Shown here one piece after another: positions 4,893-9,036 of a DNA stretch of 9,036 nt. The position numbers and the translations under genes are program-made. Below the pieces are notes generated by a model that saw nothing but the letters and a program-made list of their open reading frames with translations, did no database searches and had not been told where the DNA came from. Every line of letters begins with the position of its first letter. Within the stretch, counting starts at the first letter, position 1. This stretch comes from Holophaga sp. (GTDB lineage Bacteria; Acidobacteriota; Holophagae; Holophagales; Holophagaceae): contig JAUYES010000195.1 in the NCBI GenBank assembly GCA_030691225.1, positions 1 through 9,036 of the forward strand. Reading direction: 5' to 3'.

Positions 4893-6716
4893 GTTTGGTT
4901 CTCCCCGTTTCCCATGCAACAACGCGATCACCGATTCGTTGAGCTGTTTGCGGTTTTCGTGGCGCTCGTTGGCGCGGGTGATGTAGCGCGCCCGAATTTC
5001 GAGCCCCAGGCTGGTGGTGAGAATCTGGATGCCAGGCGTGGCGGTGAAGGCCTTCACGCGGTAGCGGTTGGTGCTGCGATGCCACTCTTTTTCGGCTTCG
5101 GCGGCATTCTTTTCGGTCACCTGGCTAACCAAGGTCTGGATGTGTTCCAGCAGAGGATAAGGATCTTGCCCCGGCTGGACCATGACCTTCAATTCGTCCC
5201 ACATCCATTTGCCTGAAGTGGTGAAGTTAAAGAAGTGGCCTTCCATGGCAAAGCTGTTCACAAAGGCCACGCGGCGACCCGTGGGATGCCCGGCATCGTT
5301 CCAACTGCCCGTTTCCAGCAGCACCGTGCGCAGGGGACCGATCTCCACGACCTGGCCTCCCACGCCCTTGATTTCGACCCAATCCCCAACGCGGATGCCA
5401 TTGCGGCCCATAAGGATGAACCAGCCGAAAAAAGCCACGATGAAATCCTTGAGAGCCACGGTGAGGCCCGCACCCGCTAGCCCCAGGATCGTAGTGGTTT
5501 GACTGGGTAGACCCACGAACAGAAACAGGATGGTGACGGCGGCCAGGAATTGAATGGCGAACCGCGCCACGGTGTGAGCGGCGGCGCGCTGATGCAGCTT
5601 GACTTCAGAAGGAAAATACAAACGGTCGATTAACCGATTCAGTAGGAATGCACCCAGGAGTATGCCTAAGAAAACCGCCAGCCCCACCATGACGGTGCGC
5701 AGCGCGGCGCGATAATGCGCTTGCACAGTCGTGGCCCATTGCCCGTAGACATCAACAAGCCCTCGCTGATCCTGAATTCGCTTGGCGAAACCGGTCAGAC
5801 GCTGCTGGTCGGCAGTAATTTTACGCATCTCGGCGGCCGCACTCTCAGCTTCCAGGCTCGAGGCGTCTGTCCGGTTTCCCGAAACCAGACCCTCGGCCCA
5901 CTGCTTGGTGGCTTCGCGGGTGTCCTTCGTGGTGGCCATGGCCTTGGTAAGGGCGTCCTTGCGGTCTGAAAGCCTTTGCACTTTTGTCTGGGCTTCTTGC
6001 TGGGCCTGACCAAGTAGGAATAGCTTTTTGCGTTGAGCATTCCACAGACGCAGCTTTGCCAACATGCTGTGGGGAGGAAGGGAACCACCATCGGGTTCCA
6101 CCGTCGACATTTTGGAATCCCGCTCGGCTGCTTCCAGGGATTCCTTGAGCCGGCGAATCTGAGCCTGGGGATCACCTCCGGCGCGTTCCAGATCTTCTTG
6201 AGCTTCCTCCAGTTCACCTTGATGCAACTCGGTCTGAGCCTTGACCAGTTCCATCTGATCCTCAAGACTGGTGCGGTTTTTATCGCCTGCCTCTTTCAAT
6301 TGACGATTAAGGCGAAGGGCAGCCGTGCGATCCGCCTCCAACGCCGAAGCCGCTTGGTCTCGCAGGTCTTTCAGCTGTTTTGCTTCGGCGCTGAGCGGAG
6401 CTGGATTTTCAATGGCTTGGCGAATGGCTTCGGAAAAGGCGAGATCGACCTCGTGATTGGCGAGGCGCTCCGCCTGCCGGGCAAACTGCTTCTCTTCAAT
6501 GGTCAACGCCAAAGGCCCCAAACGACGCGCCATGAGCAACGCCCTCTGATCGACCTGGCGTTGCCGTGGTTTTTTTCCGTCCTTGGCTTGAGTTCCAGGT
6601 GTGGCAACAGCGGCCTCTGGGGCTTGGGCTGGCTCTTTCATCCAGCGCAGGCCTAAGAGGATCGAACCCAGCAGCAACGTAAGAATAATTCCCGTAAACC
6701 AATGGCGTTTGTTCAT
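4881..6716 (-). CDS. MscS-family mechanosensitive channel with long N-terminal coiled-coil region
   Basis: Predicted inner-membrane small-conductance mechanosensitive channel that releases solutes on osmotic downshock. The 611-residue protein starts MNKRHW, then a membrane anchor at about 7-24. Residues about 50-335 are charged and Glu/Gln/Ala-rich with heptad-like runs, likely a periplasmic coiled coil. Three membrane segments follow near 339-360, 383-403 and 408-436; the last contains the Gly/Ala-rich pore helix (LGLAGAGLTVALKDFI). The MscS beta domain follows (IRVGDWVEIKGVGGQVVEIG, 441-460; FVNSFAMEGHFFNF, 485-497) and a soluble C-terminal domain to 611. E. coli MscS has about 286 residues, so this belongs with the long, MscK/YbiO-like members. 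ATG 6716 was chosen because it begins with basic residues and a membrane anchor; the frame is open to 6863 but that part is not protein-like and lacks a ribosome binding site. The site before 6716 is also weak. It follows carB after 204 bp. Confidence 0.88.
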   Translation of the reverse strand: MNKRHWFTGIILTLLLGSILLGLRWMKEPAQAPEAAVATPGTQAKDGKKPRQRQVDQRALLMARRLGPLALTIEEKQFARQAERLANHEVDLAFSEAIRQAIENPAPLSAEAKQLKDLRDQAASALEADRTAALRLNRQLKEAGDKNRTSLEDQMELVKAQTELHQGELEEAQEDLERAGGDPQAQIRRLKESLEAAERDSKMSTVEPDGGSLPPHSMLAKLRLWNAQRKKLFLLGQAQQEAQTKVQRLSDRKDALTKAMATTKDTREATKQWAEGLVSGNRTDASSLEAESAAAEMRKITADQQRLTGFAKRIQDQRGLVDVYGQWATTVQAHYRAALRTVMVGLAVFLGILLGAFLLNRLIDRLYFPSEVKLHQRAAAHTVARFAIQFLAAVTILFLFVGLPSQTTTILGLAGAGLTVALKDFIVAFFGWFILMGRNGIRVGDWVEIKGVGGQVVEIGPLRTVLLETGSWNDAGHPTGRRVAFVNSFAMEGHFFNFTTSGKWMWDELKVMVQPGQDPYPLLEHIQTLVSQVTEKNAAEAEKEWHRSTNRYRVKAFTATPGIQILTTSLGLEIRARYITRANERHENRKQLNESVIALLHGKRGEPNLQA

Positions 6717-6920
6717 GGCGGTGGATCCGATCAAAAAGAGTGGAGGCGCGGTCAACACTCGAACTGTACCAGGGGCGCGGCTACCCGAAACCAAACAGAT
6801 CAGATGACCATTCAACCCGGATGATGCAAGCCGCCAAGAACCTCGGATCCGATAGCCCGCCATGGTTCGGGCCCAGGGTTGGGTATAGGGGAAACGCCAT
6901 CTTTTGAATTATTGAGCAAA
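6717..6920. other. Intergenic region between carB and the channel gene
   Basis: 204 bp with no gene. No strong intrinsic terminator for carB was seen: a weak GCCCG/CGGGC stem lies near 6858-6875 without a T-tract. The string GGATCCGAT occurs twice (6724-6732 and 6844-6852), which may be chance. No convincing promoter for the channel gene was found, so read-through from carB is possible. Confidence 0.4.
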
Positions 6921-9036
6921 CTAGTCGCTTTTCGAAGCCACCATCAACTCCTGAAGGCTTCTCACGCGCACTTCACCGCGCAGCGTCTCGATGGCTTCGC
7001 AGGCGGCCAGGGCGGCGTTCAGGTTGGTGAGACAAGGAATACCCAGGCGCAGGGCTTCGCGGCGGATGGCACCTTTGTCCTCGAAGGCTTCGCGCCCCTT
7101 GGGCGTGTTGATCACCCATTGGATCTCGCCATTCTTGAGCAGATCCACCGCGTGGGGACGCCCTTCTGTCACCTTGTTGATGCGGCGCACGCGCATGCCC
7201 ATGGTTTCCTCCAGGTAGCGGGCAGTGCCTTCGGTGCCACAGAGTCCGAAACCCATTTTGAGTAGGCTGGAGGCCAGTTCGGGCAGTCGTGCCTTATCGC
7301 CATTCGCAACGGAAAGAAAGACTGTTCCGTGCAAAGGCAGCGGGATTCCGGCAGCCAGCAGCGCCTTGGCGGCAGCTTCGCCGAAGGTGGCCCCGATGCC
7401 CATCACTTCGCCTGTGCTCTTCATCTCCGGGCCAAGCACCGGATCCACACCGGGGAATTTGGCGAAGGGAAACACCACGCCCTTGACCGCCACTGCGAGG
7501 GCCACGCCATCTTGAACGCCTTGCTGCGCGAGGGATTGTCCCAGGCCCACGCGCGCCGCGATACCAGCCCAATCTCTTCCGGTGGCCTTGCTGATGAAGG
7601 GCACCGTGCGGCTGGCCCTGGGATTGGCTTCCAGGCAGTACGCTACGCCATCCTTGAGGGCCCACTGCAAATTCATCAGACCACGCACGCCCAGCTCCAT
7701 GGCCAGTCGGCGACTGTACGTCTTTACGGTTTCCAGGATGTCATTTTCGATGCCAAGCGGTGGGAACACCGCGTAGCTATCGCCGCTGTGAACTCCGGCC
7801 TCTTCGATATGGGCCATGACGCCGCAGATGGCCGTGTCCTGGCCATCGCAGACCAGATCCACATCCAACTCTTGCGCGCCATCGAGGTAGCGATCCAAGA
7901 GCACCGGTTTCGTGGCATCGATGGCGGCAGCTTCTTGCACGTATTTTTCAAGGGTGAGGTCATCGAAAACCACGGCCATGGCGCGTCCACCGAGCACGAA
8001 GCTGGGGCGCACCATCACCGGATACCCGATGCGATGGGCCGTTTCGCGCGCTTCCTCCAACGTGGAAGCCATGCCCCATTCCGCGGCGGGAATGCCCAGG
8101 CGGGAAAGCACCTGGCCGAACCGATCGCGATCCTCGGCATCCAGAATGCTCTGGTGCGGCGTGCCCAGCATGGGCAGCCCAGCGCGTTCCAAACCCTCGG
8201 CCAACTTCAGCGGCGTTTGCCCGCCGAATTGGGTAAAGATTCCCAGCAGATTTCCACAATCACGTTCTCGGTTGGCAATGGCCTTCACGCTTTCCAGATC
8301 CAAGGGCTCAAAGTACAGCCGGTCGCTGGTATCGAAATCGGTGCTGACGGTTTCAGGGTTGCAGTTGATCAGAATCGCTTCGACGCCGCTGGCGCGGATG
8401 GCCTCCACGGCCTGCACGCAGCAACAATCGAACTCAACGCCCTGGCCGATGCGATTGGGGCCCGAGCCCAGCACGATGGCCTTAGGACGATCCGTGGGGA
8501 GAGCCTCGGATTCGCATCCGGACTCCCAGGTTTGGTAGAGATAGGGCGTTTCCGCTTCAAATTCACCGGCACAGGTATCCACCCGCTTAACGGTTGGCTG
8601 CAATCCAAAGGCTTCGCGTCGACGTGCGACTTCGCTTGCGGTAGCGCCACAGAAAAGGGCGATTTGCCCATCGCTAAAGCCTGCGCGCTTGGCCTTTTCC
8701 AGCAGTTCCACGGGAAGGTTGCCGAGGTTGAAGCCCCGCAAGCGGCCCTCGATGACGACAATTTCTTCCATCTCCTGCAGGAACCATTGGGAGATGTTCG
8801 TCATGCGTTGCAGTTCGGCCACGCCGTGACCGGCTTTCAGCGCCTGGTAGAGCCAGAAAATCCGCTCGGGTCCAGGGGTCAGCAAATGTTCGCGAAGCCG
8901 CGATAGATCGAGCTTTCCATCCATGCCACCTGCGAGACCATCGTGGCCCGCTTCGAGGCTGCGCAGGGCCTTTTGCAGGGCTTCCTGGAAGCTGCGACCG
9001 ATGGCCATGGCTTCGCCCACGCTCTTCATCTGCGTG
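6921..9036 (-). CDS. carB: Carbamoyl-phosphate synthase large subunit (5' end missing)
   Basis: Makes carbamoyl phosphate from bicarbonate, ATP and glutamine-derived ammonia, together with the small subunit CarA, for arginine and pyrimidine synthesis. The visible 704 codons cover roughly E. coli residues 373 to the C terminus. They start at TQMKSVGEAMAIGRSF (end of the first ATP-grasp half). The oligomerisation region follows, up to about residue 180 counted from the Met at 9029. The second synthetase half starts with GSGPNRIGQG at 188-197 and includes NCNPETVSTDFDTSDRLYFE (223-241, one residue bridging), RPSFVLGGRAM (341-351) and EANPRASRT (467-475). The last 135 or so residues form the methylglyoxal-synthase-like allosteric domain. 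Residues matching E. coli ornithine ligands are present (E409 in HIEEAG, D417 in HSGD, T668), as is the UMP/IMP pocket (GDK, GTEGT, NKV, INT), so feedback by UMP and activation by ornithine are likely. About 370 N-terminal residues lie off the right edge; carA is not seen. Confidence 0.97.
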   Translation of the reverse strand, partial: TQMKSVGEAMAIGRSFQEALQKALRSLEAGHDGLAGGMDGKLDLSRLREHLLTPGPERIFWLYQALKAGHGVAELQRMTNISQWFLQEMEEIVVIEGRLRGFNLGNLPVELLEKAKRAGFSDGQIALFCGATASEVARRREAFGLQPTVKRVDTCAGEFEAETPYLYQTWESGCESEALPTDRPKAIVLGSGPNRIGQGVEFDCCCVQAVEAIRASGVEAILINCNPETVSTDFDTSDRLYFEPLDLESVKAIANRERDCGNLLGIFTQFGGQTPLKLAEGLERAGLPMLGTPHQSILDAEDRDRFGQVLSRLGIPAAEWGMASTLEEARETAHRIGYPVMVRPSFVLGGRAMAVVFDDLTLEKYVQEAAAIDATKPVLLDRYLDGAQELDVDLVCDGQDTAICGVMAHIEEAGVHSGDSYAVFPPLGIENDILETVKTYSRRLAMELGVRGLMNLQWALKDGVAYCLEANPRASRTVPFISKATGRDWAGIAARVGLGQSLAQQGVQDGVALAVAVKGVVFPFAKFPGVDPVLGPEMKSTGEVMGIGATFGEAAAKALLAAGIPLPLHGTVFLSVANGDKARLPELASSLLKMGFGLCGTEGTARYLEETMGMRVRRINKVTEGRPHAVDLLKNGEIQWVINTPKGREAFEDKGAIRREALRLGIPCLTNLNAALAACEAIETLRGEVRVRSLQELMVASKSD

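Noticed and set aside
6717..6863. 49-codon N-terminal extension of the channel gene
   Set aside because: No ribosome binding site before ATG 6863 and the extension precedes a standard basic-plus-hydrophobic membrane start.
7329..8906. Open frame of 525 codons on the plus strand opposite carB
   Set aside because: It lies wholly inside the unmistakable carB coding region, resembles no known protein and is a mirror of its codon pattern.

Overview
The window looks like a chromosomal segment of a moderately GC-rich Gram-negative bacterium. It carries housekeeping arginine/pyrimidine genes, a periplasmic phosphatase, an outer-membrane-type protein and a large inner-membrane channel. There are no phage genes, transposases, integrases, CRISPR arrays, rRNAs or tRNAs. 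The lineage cannot be fixed from the sequence; an acidobacterial (Holophaga-like) or other deep Gram-negative source is only a guess.

Layout, left to right: (1) 1-1487, minus strand: a PafA-type alkaline phosphatase whose 3' end lies off the left edge. (2) 1488-1838: a 351-bp non-coding stretch with a palindromic terminator for argF, a short repeated motif, a possible hairpin and the phosphatase promoter region. (3) 1839-2831, minus: argF, ornithine carbamoyltransferase. (4) 3007-3651, minus: a small secreted protein, probably an outer-membrane beta-barrel. (5) 3652-3822: a divergent promoter region with an operator-like inverted repeat. (6) 3823-4890, plus, the only plus-strand gene: an FAD-dependent amine/D-amino-acid oxidoreductase resembling D-arginine dehydrogenase. 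(7) 4881-6716, minus: an MscS-family channel with a very long N-terminal coiled-coil region. Its stop overlaps that of the oxidoreductase inside one palindrome. (8) 6921-9036, minus: the C-terminal two thirds of carB, whose 5' end lies off the right edge.

Functional links: CarB makes carbamoyl phosphate, which ArgF joins to ornithine to give citrulline. The residues that bind the activator ornithine in E. coli CarB appear conserved, so the two enzymes form a natural pair although they are about 4 kb apart and clearly not one operon. The oxidoreductase between them may act on a basic D-amino acid, which would fit an arginine theme, but its substrate pocket differs from D-arginine dehydrogenase and the link is inference. 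The phosphatase, beta-barrel and channel are envelope proteins with no evident pathway link to the rest.

I found no convincing new multi-gene system. The most curious local signals are the shared-stop palindrome at 4879-4892 and the operator-like repeat at 3701-3719.
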